DNA from: Thalassococcus_A lentus
GTDB lineage: Bacteria > Pseudomonadota > Alphaproteobacteria > Rhodobacterales > Rhodobacteraceae
Length of the DNA stretch: 64,000 nt
Reading direction: 5' to 3'
NCBI RefSeq assembly: GCF_028023555.1
Contig: NZ_JAQIOY010000002.1
Span: 310,001-374,000 of the forward strand
The position numbers and the translations under genes are program-made. The notes beneath the pieces were generated by a model that was not told the DNA's origin, made no database searches, and was given only the letters and a program-made list of their open reading frames with translations. Positions 7,929 to 16,173 of this stretch are shown here, one piece after another (position 1 is the first letter of the stretch; every line of letters begins with the position of its first letter).

Positions 7929-8638
7929 CCCCTGAATCCGGTCGCAACCACGAACTTTTCCGAACTGTCCGAACGGCTTGCCGGGGGTTTGACGTTGACG
8001 ACCTTTTCAAACCGGGTCTTCAGCGTCTTTTGGAGCGTGCCTTCCGCCCCACCCGCCAAAACTTTGGCCACGAAGGTACCGCCTTCGTCCAGTACGTCAA
8101 AGGCCAGCTCTGCCGCTGCTTCGCAAAGCGCGATAATCCGCAGGTGGTCAGTTTGCTTGTGGCCCGACGCAGAGGCCGCCATGTCCGACATCACGACATC
8201 TGCCTTGCCGCCCAGCCATGCCTTGACCTTGTCGTCGGCGCCATCCTCCATAAAGTCGAGTTGATGGATTTCGGCGCCGGGAATGGGATCGACCACCTGA
8301 AGATCGACACCGATGATACGTCCGACAGCCTTGCCCTTTTTCTCACCAAGCGCGTTCACGCGTTTGACAGCCACCTGACACCAGCCACCAGGGGCGCACC
8401 CCAGATCGACAATCCGCGCACCGGGCACGAGGAAGCGGTATTTATCGTCGAGTTCCAAGATCTTATAGGCCGCGCGACCACGATAGCCATCGACCTGCGC
8501 ACGCTTCACATAAGGATCATTCAGCTGCCGTTGCAGCCAAAGAGTCGAAGACAGCTTGCGTCCCCGCGCTGTCTTTACTTTGACCTTCAGATCGCGTTGT
8601 CCGCGTCCAGAAGAGTTTTTGTTCGGCCCCTTTGCCAT
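7925..8638 (-). CDS. rlmE: 23S rRNA (uridine-2'-O-)-methyltransferase RlmE (FtsJ/RrmJ)
   Basis: 237 residues. RlmE methylates U2552 of 23S rRNA late in 50S assembly. Seen: RAAYKILELDDKY with the catalytic lysine, SAM-binding VDLGCAPGGWCQVA, VVMSDMAASASGHKQTDH with the catalytic aspartate, FVAKVLAGG with the second lysine and SSEKFVVATGF with the final glutamate, so the K-D-K-E tetrad is complete. A basic N-terminal tail of about 30 residues is usual in alphaproteobacterial members. It lies 93 bases downstream of ppx on the same strand and ends in a stop shared with arsR (CTAG at 7925-7928). Confidence 0.96.
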   Translation of the reverse strand: MAKGPNKNSSGRGQRDLKVKVKTARGRKLSSTLWLQRQLNDPYVKRAQVDGYRGRAAYKILELDDKYRFLVPGARIVDLGCAPGGWCQVAVKRVNALGEKKGKAVGRIIGVDLQVVDPIPGAEIHQLDFMEDGADDKVKAWLGGKADVVMSDMAASASGHKQTDHLRIIALCEAAAELAFDVLDEGGTFVAKVLAGGAEGTLQKTLKTRFEKVVNVKPPASRSDSSEKFVVATGFRG

Positions 8639-8731
8639 CGTGCTACCGGCCCTTGCTTCTTTGGTTCCAAACGATCGTGGTGATCCCGCGTTCCGCGGGT
8701 CGGGGCCAGTGCCCCGCCTGTTCCGCCTGCG

Positions 8732-9844
8732 CTATAACGGACCATCCTCAAGAACGCCATCTGCAGACATCTGCGCATAAAGCAACCCTTCGCGCAGGCC
8801 GCGGTCTGCGACAGAAACCCGGTCGGTGGGCCAAAGTCGCAGCAACGCCTGCAGGATTGCACTGCCTGACATGATCAGCGCCTGACGATCGGGTCCAATG
8901 CGCGGGTCCCGCCTGCGCCCCACGGGCCCAAGGTTCAGGTACTTCTGAATAACGGCCTCGATTTGATCCGACGACATTCGCAGGCCGTCCACCTTGGTCC
9001 GATCATACCGTCTCAGCCCCAGATGGCTGGCCGCGACCGTGGTCACGGTTCCAGAGGTCCCAACGATCTGGAACCCCTCGCGCGGCTGTTCGTCCTTGTA
9101 AGGAGCAAACTCAGCCAGGTTCTCTTCGAAATACCAGCTCATCAATGCATAGCGGGCTGCATCGTCATCTACGTCTGAAAACTGATCACGCAGTGTCGCG
9201 ACACCCAAAGGCACCGAAATCCAGTCCACCACCTTGGCAGTGGGAAATGGGGAGTCCGGCGCGTGGAACCCTGCATGCAATCGCATGATGGCCTTGGGCC
9301 TTTCGCGTGGCTCAACCGCGGACAGATCTATCCAGACCAGTTCGGTTGACCCGCCGCCGATATCAACGACCAGCAATTGTTCGGTTTTGGTCGACACCAG
9401 CGGCGCGCAGGAAATCACCGCAAGCCGGGCTTCTTCCTCGGGCTGGATGATTTCGAGTGTCAGGCCCGTTTCGCGGCGCACCTGACGGATCAGATCGCGC
9501 GCGTTTTGCGCCCTGCGGCATGCCTCGGTCGCAACAAGGCGCATCCTTTTCACGCCATGACGTTGAATTTTCTGCTGACAAACACGAATGGCCGCCACCG
9601 TACGCCCCATTGAGGCGCGGCTCAAACGACCTGTCTTTTCAAGCCCTTGGCCCAATTGGACCGACTTTGAAAAGCTGTCGACCACATGAAACTGGCTGCC
9701 CTTCGGCTGGGCAATCAGCATGCGGCAACTATTCGTTCCCAGATCCAGCGCTGCATACAAAGCGTTGGAATCCGGCTGTTCAGGAGCGGTGCTCTCGACC
9801 GGTTTCGGGAAAGCGCCCGCCCCTGTGGGACGCTTGGGCGCCAT
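8732..9844 (-). CDS. Ppx/GppA-family phosphatase
   Basis: 370 residues. The family degrades polyphosphate from chain ends or converts pppGpp to ppGpp. ASKHA-fold motifs are visible: ALDLGTNSCRMLIA (phosphate 1), ATEACRRAQN, LLVVDIGGGSTELVWI (phosphate 2), IVGTSGTVTTVAA and MSGSAILQALLRLWP. The length matches the short alphaproteobacterial form without the C-terminal HD domain, so the exact activity is undecided. About 28 N-terminal residues are low-complexity and Pro-rich. rlmE follows on the same strand, a pairing I recall from other Rhodobacteraceae. Confidence 0.9.
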   Translation of the reverse strand: MAPKRPTGAGAFPKPVESTAPEQPDSNALYAALDLGTNSCRMLIAQPKGSQFHVVDSFSKSVQLGQGLEKTGRLSRASMGRTVAAIRVCQQKIQRHGVKRMRLVATEACRRAQNARDLIRQVRRETGLTLEIIQPEEEARLAVISCAPLVSTKTEQLLVVDIGGGSTELVWIDLSAVEPRERPKAIMRLHAGFHAPDSPFPTAKVVDWISVPLGVATLRDQFSDVDDDAARYALMSWYFEENLAEFAPYKDEQPREGFQIVGTSGTVTTVAASHLGLRRYDRTKVDGLRMSSDQIEAVIQKYLNLGPVGRRRDPRIGPDRQALIMSGSAILQALLRLWPTDRVSVADRGLREGLLYAQMSADGVLEDGPL

Positions 9845-9876
9845 GGTTTTGCGCCTCTTCCGATATCAAGTTGAAA

Positions 9877-10584
9877 TCAGGATACGCCCCGCAATGGCGT
9901 CACGCAAGCATCATGAATGCGTGGACCCAGTGGATTTTTGTAAAACCGGTTTAGGAATTCGTATTCCTGTTCCAGAAATGGCCGGATCACGTCGATCGTG
10001 GCCGGTTTGAGATCATCCAGCGTCAGCTTCTGCTCAGACTTGTTTCCGCGCGGCATCTCGACGTCCTGCCGGGTCAGCAGGCTGAGATCCCAGGCCAGAT
10101 CGCCCAACTCTTCGGTCTTGTAGACGCGATGATAGAGATCGAGGTTCTTTCCGACGAAAAGCCATGCGCCGACTGAATGGTGTTTGATCGAGCTTGAGGC
10201 AAGGCGATAGGCCTCAAGATTGCAAAAGAATTCATCCGGATCGGGATCACGTGACAAATCCGGCAGCCAGTCACGGCCTTCGCGGATCTTGCGACTGTTC
10301 CATACGTCACGAAACTGCAGCACGCGGTTTGTGTAACAGGACAAAAGCCGTTTGACCGGATCGCGCACAACGCAAAAGCGCCAATAATCTGTGAACTGTT
10401 CGAACCGGTGCGGACGAAACCGAATGGTCGGGTAGATCTCGTGCCATGTCAGCTTGGTGATTTTGTCGTCGGGCGGAACCGTCACCGCAGGATCAAGACG
10501 CGCCAAGGCCTCTTTGACCGAAGAGCATCCCGCCTTCGGCAAAGCCATATAGGCCAATTTGTGAGCGTCCACGGTGATCACCAT
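9877..10584 (-). CDS. Sulfotransferase-family protein
   Basis: 235 residues. The N-terminal PKAGCSSVKEAL resembles the 5'-phosphosulfate loop, and FCVVRDPVKRLLSCYTNRV the 3'-phosphate site, of PAPS-dependent carbohydrate sulfotransferases (Sulfotransfer_2 type). The enzyme would move sulfate from PAPS to an acceptor, perhaps a surface polysaccharide; no polysaccharide genes are nearby to show the acceptor. No signal peptide or membrane anchor is seen. It lies just upstream of ppx (32 bases) on the same strand. Confidence 0.8.
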   Translation of the reverse strand: MVITVDAHKLAYMALPKAGCSSVKEALARLDPAVTVPPDDKITKLTWHEIYPTIRFRPHRFEQFTDYWRFCVVRDPVKRLLSCYTNRVLQFRDVWNSRKIREGRDWLPDLSRDPDPDEFFCNLEAYRLASSSIKHHSVGAWLFVGKNLDLYHRVYKTEELGDLAWDLSLLTRQDVEMPRGNKSEQKLTLDDLKPATIDVIRPFLEQEYEFLNRFYKNPLGPRIHDACVTPLRGVS

Positions 10585-10831
10585 TGCGCGATGACCTTTC
10601 TGCTGTTTGCCTCATGTGACCGTCACCTTGAACCACGCGTTTTGGGCGCCGATATGTCCAAAGGGTGAAAGTTTCTCATTGTTTTGTTGAAAGATTAGAC
10701 GATCAGGGATGCTTGGACAATCCTGCGCTTGCGCCTAGGCTGTCGTTTGCGAAACAGCTTAAGTCGAAAACAGCCCCTGCCGCGGACGATCTGACCGCTA
10801 ATCAGGCTTAGGAACAGGAGAGGAATCAGGC

Positions 10832-11128
10832 ATGCCTGACGTAACAGTTGTCTACTGGCGTGATATCCCGGCCCAGGTGATCGTCGGCAAAGGGCGCCGC
10901 GGCGCTAAGGTGCAATTGCCCGAGCGGTTTGAGCAGGCCATCGATCGTGCCGCCATGAAGACCGGCGCAGCCGGAACAGACGACTATCTTGCCGAGTGGC
11001 GCAAGGCGCCACCCTACCCTGTTGACGGCGATCAGGACGAGATCGCCAAATCCGAAGCCGCCCGGTTGGACGCCGAATACGATCAAGAGCGCATCAAAGC
11101 GCTGATTGCCAACGATGGATGGGCCTGA
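10832..11128 (+). CDS. Small conserved 'virulence factor' domain protein linked to MTHFR
   Basis: 98 residues starting MPDVTVVYWRDIPAQV, with a strong GGAGAGG ribosome site. The pattern (VVYWRDIPAQVIVG, LPERFEQAID, DDYLAEWRK) fits the small family named Virulence_fact in Pfam; the name is historical and says little. The function is unknown. It is 28 bases before the methylenetetrahydrofolate reductase gene, and in Rhodobacteraceae this pair is, as I recall, regularly found beside corrinoid methyltransferases, which suggests a role in C1 transfer rather than virulence. Confidence 0.85.
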   Translation: MPDVTVVYWRDIPAQVIVGKGRRGAKVQLPERFEQAIDRAAMKTGAAGTDDYLAEWRKAPPYPVDGDQDEIAKSEAARLDAEYDQERIKALIANDGWA

Positions 11129-11156
11129 CAGCCCCATGACACTGAAGGAGGCCTTG

Positions 11157-12086
11157 ATGGCTTTGCTCAACTTCCGCAAACGTGAAGAGGCTCCCAAGGG
11201 TGCCAATGGCCAGCTTGAGGCCTTCCTCAAGGACTATTCCATCGAGGTCATGCCCAGAACGGCAGAGAAGGTCGAAGATTTTCGGTCTCTGCTGCCCGAA
11301 GGCACCCGCGTCTACATCGCGCACATCGAAGGGACGCCAATCGAAGACATGGTCGCCACTGCGGCCCGTCTGTCGAAAGACGGCTACAAGGTCATGCCGC
11401 ATTTCCCGGCGCGGATTATCCGCGATGAGGCCACATTGGCCGATTGGATTGCGCGCTATCAGGGCGAAGCGGGCGTGGATCAGGCCCTCCTGCTGGCTGG
11501 CGGCGTGGCCAAGCCGCACGGCGATTTTGACAGCTCCATGCAGCTGCTGGAAACCGGGTTGTTCGGCAAAGCCGGGTTCAAGCGACTGCACGTGGCGGGG
11601 CACCCCGAAGGCAACCGCGACATCGACCCCGACGGAAGCATGAAGAACGTTGAAGAAGCGCTTCAATGGAAACAGAAATTCTCCGAAAGCTCGGATGCCG
11701 AAATGGCATTGGCCACGCAGTTTGCCTTTGACGCGGGCCCGATCATCCAGTGGTGTGATGATCTGCGCGCGGCGGGCATTACCCTGCCCGTTCATATCGG
11801 CATCGCGGGTCCGGCCAAGCTCCAAACCCTGATCAAATTCGCCATCGCCTGCGGTGTTGGCCCCTCGCTCAAAGTGCTGCAAAAGCGGGCCATGGACGTG
11901 TCCAAGCTGCTTCTGCCCTACGAGCCAACAGATGTCCTGACCCAACTGGCCGCCCACAAGGCCGCCAACCCGGATTTCAACATAGAACAGGTGCACTTCT
12001 TCCCACTTGGCGGCATCAAAACCAACGCCAAATGGGCCATTGAGAACGGCGGCGCGTCCACTGTTCCGGCAGACGCGAGTCCATAA
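11157..12086 (+). CDS. Methylenetetrahydrofolate reductase-family protein
   Basis: 309 residues from the ATG at 11157, chosen because AAGGAGG lies six bases upstream; two earlier ATGs lack such a site. It is a TIM-barrel protein distantly related to MetF: YIAHIEGTPIEDMV, KVMPHFPARII, ALLLAGGVAKPHGDFDSS, LHVAGHPEGN and VHIGIAGPAKLQTLIKFA. The expected reaction links 5,10-methylene- and 5-methyl-tetrahydrofolate using FAD. With the downstream methyltetrahydrofolate:corrinoid methyltransferase it would feed methyl groups from demethylation into the folate pool, or the reverse. The C-terminal VHFFPLGGIKTNAKWA is typical of this marine alphaproteobacterial subgroup. Confidence 0.88.
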   Translation: MALLNFRKREEAPKGANGQLEAFLKDYSIEVMPRTAEKVEDFRSLLPEGTRVYIAHIEGTPIEDMVATAARLSKDGYKVMPHFPARIIRDEATLADWIARYQGEAGVDQALLLAGGVAKPHGDFDSSMQLLETGLFGKAGFKRLHVAGHPEGNRDIDPDGSMKNVEEALQWKQKFSESSDAEMALATQFAFDAGPIIQWCDDLRAAGITLPVHIGIAGPAKLQTLIKFAIACGVGPSLKVLQKRAMDVSKLLLPYEPTDVLTQLAAHKAANPDFNIEQVHFFPLGGIKTNAKWAIENGGASTVPADASP

Positions 12087-12268
12087 GCTCGCAAATTATC
12101 GTCTGAAACACTTGTTCAAGCGCGTCTTCGATGCGGGACAAAGCTTCCGTTCGCATCCAACCAATTAATGGCTGCTGTCAGCGCCAAAGCCGAATTTGGC
12201 TCTTGGGGCGCTTTGTCCTGAAATTTTGAAGGCTAGGACACAAATCGAAGCTCTTAGACTTCACAAAC

Positions 12269-13960
12269 CTAATCCACCGAATCGAACGCGCAAACGATCC
12301 TGTCATATCGGTTTTCAATAAGGTCCGGAGGCTTGATCCAAACGCTGAGCAGAGTGCCGATATCAAGAAACCTAAGACCTGGTGTATTGGCTATTTGAAA
12401 CAGTAAGGTATGTTTCGTGTCGTCATATTCGGGCTTGTCCATAGCATCGGATGCACCCAGCATTTTGAACGGTGCGATCTGCTGAGTATCAAAACCAGAA
12501 GTCGCTTGTACCAATGCCATGTCATAGGCGCCCTTAATCATCATTTTTCTCGCACAACGATACAGATCATCTCCTGTGACGTCGTGGTTTTGCATGTCGA
12601 GCAAATTGAGCAAATTCAACGCGTTTCGATCATTTGCCAAAACTGCGATCCGATTAAAGGCAGTTTGGAACCATGTGCGCTCTTCTTCTGACAACATGCT
12701 TCCGGAGTCCTTGGAAGTATGTAAGACCTGTGCATAGCGCATCCAGTCAATAAAAACGGTGTCAAAGTCGCTTTCGCTTTTTGGCAGTCTACCACTTTCC
12801 AAAACAAACCTGTCCCAGAGATTTGGCTTGCCGCCCAAAGAGATGCGTTCGAACTTGTCACGTTCCTTTGCCAAGCGCTTCCTAAAATACGAAATGTCTT
12901 TCGCTTTGACACCTTGTCGTTCCCAAGCGACCAGTTCGCTTTCCACGAGAGAAAAGCAAATCGCCACCAGTTCTTGCGCTATGCCAAACGCCGCCCGGTG
13001 TGTCATTGGCTGGTTCAACCTCTCCTGGGCCAAATCATGCAGCGATACTTTATCGAACTTGTTTCGCTCGGGCCTTGAAGGTCGGACCGTCCCGCTTTGG
13101 ACATTCAAAACATGATCAGAACGCAGGAACATTCGGCCACATTCACTTAGACTCACGGCGTCGACAAACTGCGATCCATCCCGCATAGAAGCGAGATCAG
13201 CGGGAAGTTCTCTGTGGGATGTCTCATCCACCGATGACGCGGAATGCAGGACTTTCACTTCGAGTTGGTCATCAGCCTTTGCGTACATGTTTAGGAAAAT
13301 TTGAAGCGACCCCGAAAGCGGCAATTGTGGCGTTGTTAGACGTTCTTTATCGGAAAGACGTGAATGCAACGCGGCAAAGTCTATTGCGCCATAATAGTGT
13401 AACGGCCGCTTGTCAGTCCGCCCAAGTGGCCAAGGAACATCTGGTTCAAGCATAGGCATTCCACCAATGCGGACCACGGGCTGTTCGTCCTCTGCACAGG
13501 GGGAGATGGACAAGGCTTGCCGGGCATAGGCTTCAAGCGGAGGTGGCGCCAAAACACTCACAATGTCGGCCGCGGTCTCAGTAACCTTGCCGGTTTCATG
13601 ATCAAAGAACATCAAACGGCGGGCACTTCCGGCATTGTCGGGCGAGAGAAAGACACTATCGCCTTGTCCGTTGTTTAAGACCAAAACGGATCTTTTCGCG
13701 TCACTGTGAGAAAGCGTTTCCGTATCCTCAAATTCGCCCCAAAAATCCAAAACCAATCCGTTCCCCCATGCATCCGCAAATAATCTTGCACCCTTGGGGT
13801 TCTGACAGAGTCGTATGGTACAGTCGGCACCTATTTCAAAAGATGTTTTGAATGAAGCTTGTCCGAACTCTGCCAAAAGTTCTTTGAGTTCTTTGGGAAA
13901 CGTGACGCCGATGGATGTTTCGGCTGCGGTAATTGCAGATTGTCGATTGATTTGAGTCAT
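12269..13960 (-). CDS. SMI1/KNR4-like plus DUF1963 (YwqG-like) fusion protein, function unknown
   Basis: 563 residues on the strand opposite its neighbours. Residues about 1-125 (GVTFPKELKELLAEFG, then FEDTETLSHSD) look like a SMI1/KNR4 domain, a fold frequent among toxin-immunity proteins. From about 150 the pattern VRIGGMPMLEPDVPWPLG and HYYGAIDFAAL is the start of a DUF1963/YwqG domain, and the last 70 residues (MLGASDAM, FLDIGTLLSVWIKPPDLIENRYDRIVC) match its end. Between them lies a 130-residue helical insert. No toxin gene is adjacent. The gene is visibly AT-richer than its neighbours and interrupts the C1 gene set, which suggests acquisition. Function unknown; immunity-like is only a possibility. 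Confidence 0.65.
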   Translation of the reverse strand: MTQINRQSAITAAETSIGVTFPKELKELLAEFGQASFKTSFEIGADCTIRLCQNPKGARLFADAWGNGLVLDFWGEFEDTETLSHSDAKRSVLVLNNGQGDSVFLSPDNAGSARRLMFFDHETGKVTETAADIVSVLAPPPLEAYARQALSISPCAEDEQPVVRIGGMPMLEPDVPWPLGRTDKRPLHYYGAIDFAALHSRLSDKERLTTPQLPLSGSLQIFLNMYAKADDQLEVKVLHSASSVDETSHRELPADLASMRDGSQFVDAVSLSECGRMFLRSDHVLNVQSGTVRPSRPERNKFDKVSLHDLAQERLNQPMTHRAAFGIAQELVAICFSLVESELVAWERQGVKAKDISYFRKRLAKERDKFERISLGGKPNLWDRFVLESGRLPKSESDFDTVFIDWMRYAQVLHTSKDSGSMLSEEERTWFQTAFNRIAVLANDRNALNLLNLLDMQNHDVTGDDLYRCARKMMIKGAYDMALVQATSGFDTQQIAPFKMLGASDAMDKPEYDDTKHTLLFQIANTPGLRFLDIGTLLSVWIKPPDLIENRYDRIVCAFDSVD

Positions 13961-14511
13961 CAGAACTATGTGTTTGCTTGAATAACCGGTTTGGTCAGCG
14001 AATGCGGTGCTTTCTCAAATTGAACTTTTGTTTGGCCTGTGCGCCGCTCCCTGCACCATCAATCGTAAGAAAACGGCCTTTATGTGACATAAGCGAAGGT
14101 TCACACTAACTTCTTCGCTGGACAGATTGCAATGCAGCAAGCTAGATGTAATCAAACGTCGGTTTTTGGCTGTCCGTAACTAATTTCTTTGCGAATGCGC
14201 AATGTTCGCTTTCTGGACATAGCTGCCATTGGAACATGATGCAGCATCCTGCACTTTGGGCTCACAGCCGACATTCGCCGCGCTTTGCCACCGCCCTTGT
14301 CCTCTCGAACATACCGACACCTTTAATCCGCGCATCCTACGCCCAGCTCTTGCCAAGCCCACCTCACAAAGATCATGAAAGCTTTGAGCCTGTAGGTCGC
14401 GCGCGAATGCGGTTATGTCGTTTGCGCGCAGGCTCTTTGTCCAGCAGCTTTTAGGGTCGCGCAAAGACTTCGTCTTGGCACTGAACATATGCCCCTGAAA
14501 GAGAGCGCCTT
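13961..14511. other. 551-base gap with no convincing gene; possible decayed sequence
   Basis: Short open frames here (for example 14180-14488 reverse and 14236-14454 forward) have neither a ribosome site nor recognisable protein features. There is a 13-base dyad TTATGT-G-ACATAA at 14080-14092. The part from about 14190 to 14300 has a GC-poor, patchy look, and I suspect a degraded gene or element, without proof. Promoter signals for the methyltransferase at 14512 must lie in the last part. Confidence 0.4.
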
Positions 14512-15594
14512 ATGACCCGCACCGTTATCGAATCCGCCACCAAGACCGCCCTGATCGGCTTTGATCAACCCTTTTGCGTGATCGGGGAACGGATCAACCC
14601 GACCGGCCGCAAAATCCTGAACGAAGAACTGGAGCGTGGTGATTTCAGCCGGGTCGAGGCAGACGCGCTGGCGCAGGTTGCTGCGGGCGCAACTGTTCTG
14701 GACATCAACTCGGGTGCGGTCTTCTCCAACAAAATGGCCGAAGATCCCCGCTATGCGGATAACAACTTTGTCGAACCGACCCTGATGCAGGAATTGGTCG
14801 AGCGGGTTCAGGCGGTCACCGACTGCCCGCTGTGCATCGACAGTTCGGTTCCGGGCGCGTTGGAAAACGGGTTGAAGGCGGCCAAGGGCCGTCCACTGCT
14901 GAATTCTGTGACCGGAGAAGAAGAGCGTCTGGAAATGGTGCTGCCGCTGGTCAAGAAATACAATGTTCCTGTCGTGGCGATTTCGAACGATGACACCGGG
15001 ATTTCCGAAGACCCGGACGTGCGCTTTGCGGTCGCCAAGAAGATCGTCGAGCGCGCCGCCGACTTTGGCATTCCTGCGCATGACATCGTGGTTGACCCGC
15101 TGGTGATGCCGATTGGCGCAATGGGCACCGCAGGCCTTCAGGTCTTTACGCTGGTGCGCCGCCTGCGCGAAGAACTGGGTGTGAACACGACTTGTGGTGC
15201 CTCGAACATCAGCTTTGGCCTGCCGAACCGTCACGGAATCAACAACGCCTTCTTGCCCATGGCAATGGGTGCGGGCATGACCTCTGCGATCATGAACCCT
15301 GTTGCGCTGCCTATCGGCCCCAAGAAGATCGCCGAGAAAAAGGCCGAGATCGAAGCCGCCGGAATTGTTTTGCCCGAGGGCATGGACGACGAAACCTTTG
15401 TCACGCTGTTCGGAATGGGCTCGACCAAGCCGCGCGCCGGCAAAGAGATGGAAGCCATCCGCGCCGCCAACTTCCTGACCAACAATGACGAAGGCGGCGC
15501 CAACTGGATCGCGTTCAACAAGGTCGCGCCCAAAGCCGGACAGGAAGGCCGCGGTCGTGCGGGCCGCACAGGCGGCCGCCGTCGTCGGGCGTAA
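14512..15594 (+). CDS. Methyltetrahydrofolate:corrinoid methyltransferase (pterin-binding)
   Basis: 360 residues. It is a pterin-binding TIM barrel like the MeTr/AcsE and MetH folate domains: VIGERINPTGRKIL, ATVLDINSG, CIDSSVPGALENGL, LLNSVTGEEERLE and VVAISNDDTGISEDP. It moves the methyl group between 5-methyl-tetrahydrofolate and a corrinoid protein. A low-complexity Gly/Arg tail (residues about 340-360) follows the barrel. AAAGAG precedes the start. It belongs functionally with the MTHFR and small protein at 10.8-12.1 kb and with the MttB-family protein at 53.2 kb; no separate corrinoid-binding protein is in the window. Confidence 0.92.
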   Translation: MTRTVIESATKTALIGFDQPFCVIGERINPTGRKILNEELERGDFSRVEADALAQVAAGATVLDINSGAVFSNKMAEDPRYADNNFVEPTLMQELVERVQAVTDCPLCIDSSVPGALENGLKAAKGRPLLNSVTGEEERLEMVLPLVKKYNVPVVAISNDDTGISEDPDVRFAVAKKIVERAADFGIPAHDIVVDPLVMPIGAMGTAGLQVFTLVRRLREELGVNTTCGASNISFGLPNRHGINNAFLPMAMGAGMTSAIMNPVALPIGPKKIAEKKAEIEAAGIVLPEGMDDETFVTLFGMGSTKPRAGKEMEAIRAANFLTNNDEGGANWIAFNKVAPKAGQEGRGRAGRTGGRRRRA

Positions 15595-15603
15595 CCGCTG
15601 GCC

Positions 15604-16122
15604 ATGCGCCGGGCGCCCTGCCCTGACTTTGAAACTGATCGGCTGGTGGTCCGGGACTGGACCGCCAGCATTTCCTCTGCCGATACACGCCGTGTTTTGA
15701 CACAGGCCTTGGCCGGTATTCTGACCGAGCCCGTTTTGCGTTTTCTGCCCGAACCGGTCCAACTGTCGTCAGACAGCGAAACAGCCCTAAGCGATTGGAT
15801 TGATCAGCGTCAAACCAATGGCACGGTCTATACCGTTTCGAAAAAGAACGGCGTCTTGATTGGCCTTCTTACCCTCGCCGAACCCGAGCGTCTGGATTTG
15901 CGGTTGGGTTATCTGCTGGGCGAAGCGCATTGGGGCAAGGGCTTTGCCACTGAGTTGATCCAAGGCTTTCTGAACGCGCTGCCTAACCAACCGGGCCGCA
16001 TCATTCACGGCGGCGTTGATCCTGATAATGCAGGCTCTGCCCGCGTTTTGCTCAAGTCGGGGTTTACCCAAGACACCAGCCAATCATCAACGGGCGTCCA
16101 GATGTTCACGCTTCGGGGCTAA
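15604..16122 (+). CDS. GNAT-family N-acetyltransferase, RimJ/RimL type
   Basis: 172 residues. It begins with FETDRLVVRDW, the usual first strand of RimL-like acetyltransferases, and has the acetyl-CoA loop region LGYLLGEAHWGKGFATELIQGFLN followed by GGVDPDNAGSARVLLKSGF. The substrate is unknown. It starts nine bases after the methyltransferase stop, so it is probably cotranscribed. Its 3' end faces mfd across 51 bases. Confidence 0.88.
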   Translation: MRRAPCPDFETDRLVVRDWTASISSADTRRVLTQALAGILTEPVLRFLPEPVQLSSDSETALSDWIDQRQTNGTVYTVSKKNGVLIGLLTLAEPERLDLRLGYLLGEAHWGKGFATELIQGFLNALPNQPGRIIHGGVDPDNAGSARVLLKSGFTQDTSQSSTGVQMFTLRG

Positions 16123-16173
16123 CGCTGTTACGGCAACCGACTGTCGGTTCGCACGGCCCAGAGTTCGTTCGCC

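Noticed and set aside
14180..14488. 102-codon reverse frame in the gap before the corrinoid methyltransferase
   Set aside because: No ribosome site or family resemblance.
14413..15762. 449-codon open frame antisense to the methyltetrahydrofolate methyltransferase
   Set aside because: Shadow frame; no recognisable domain, His/Arg/Gln-rich.
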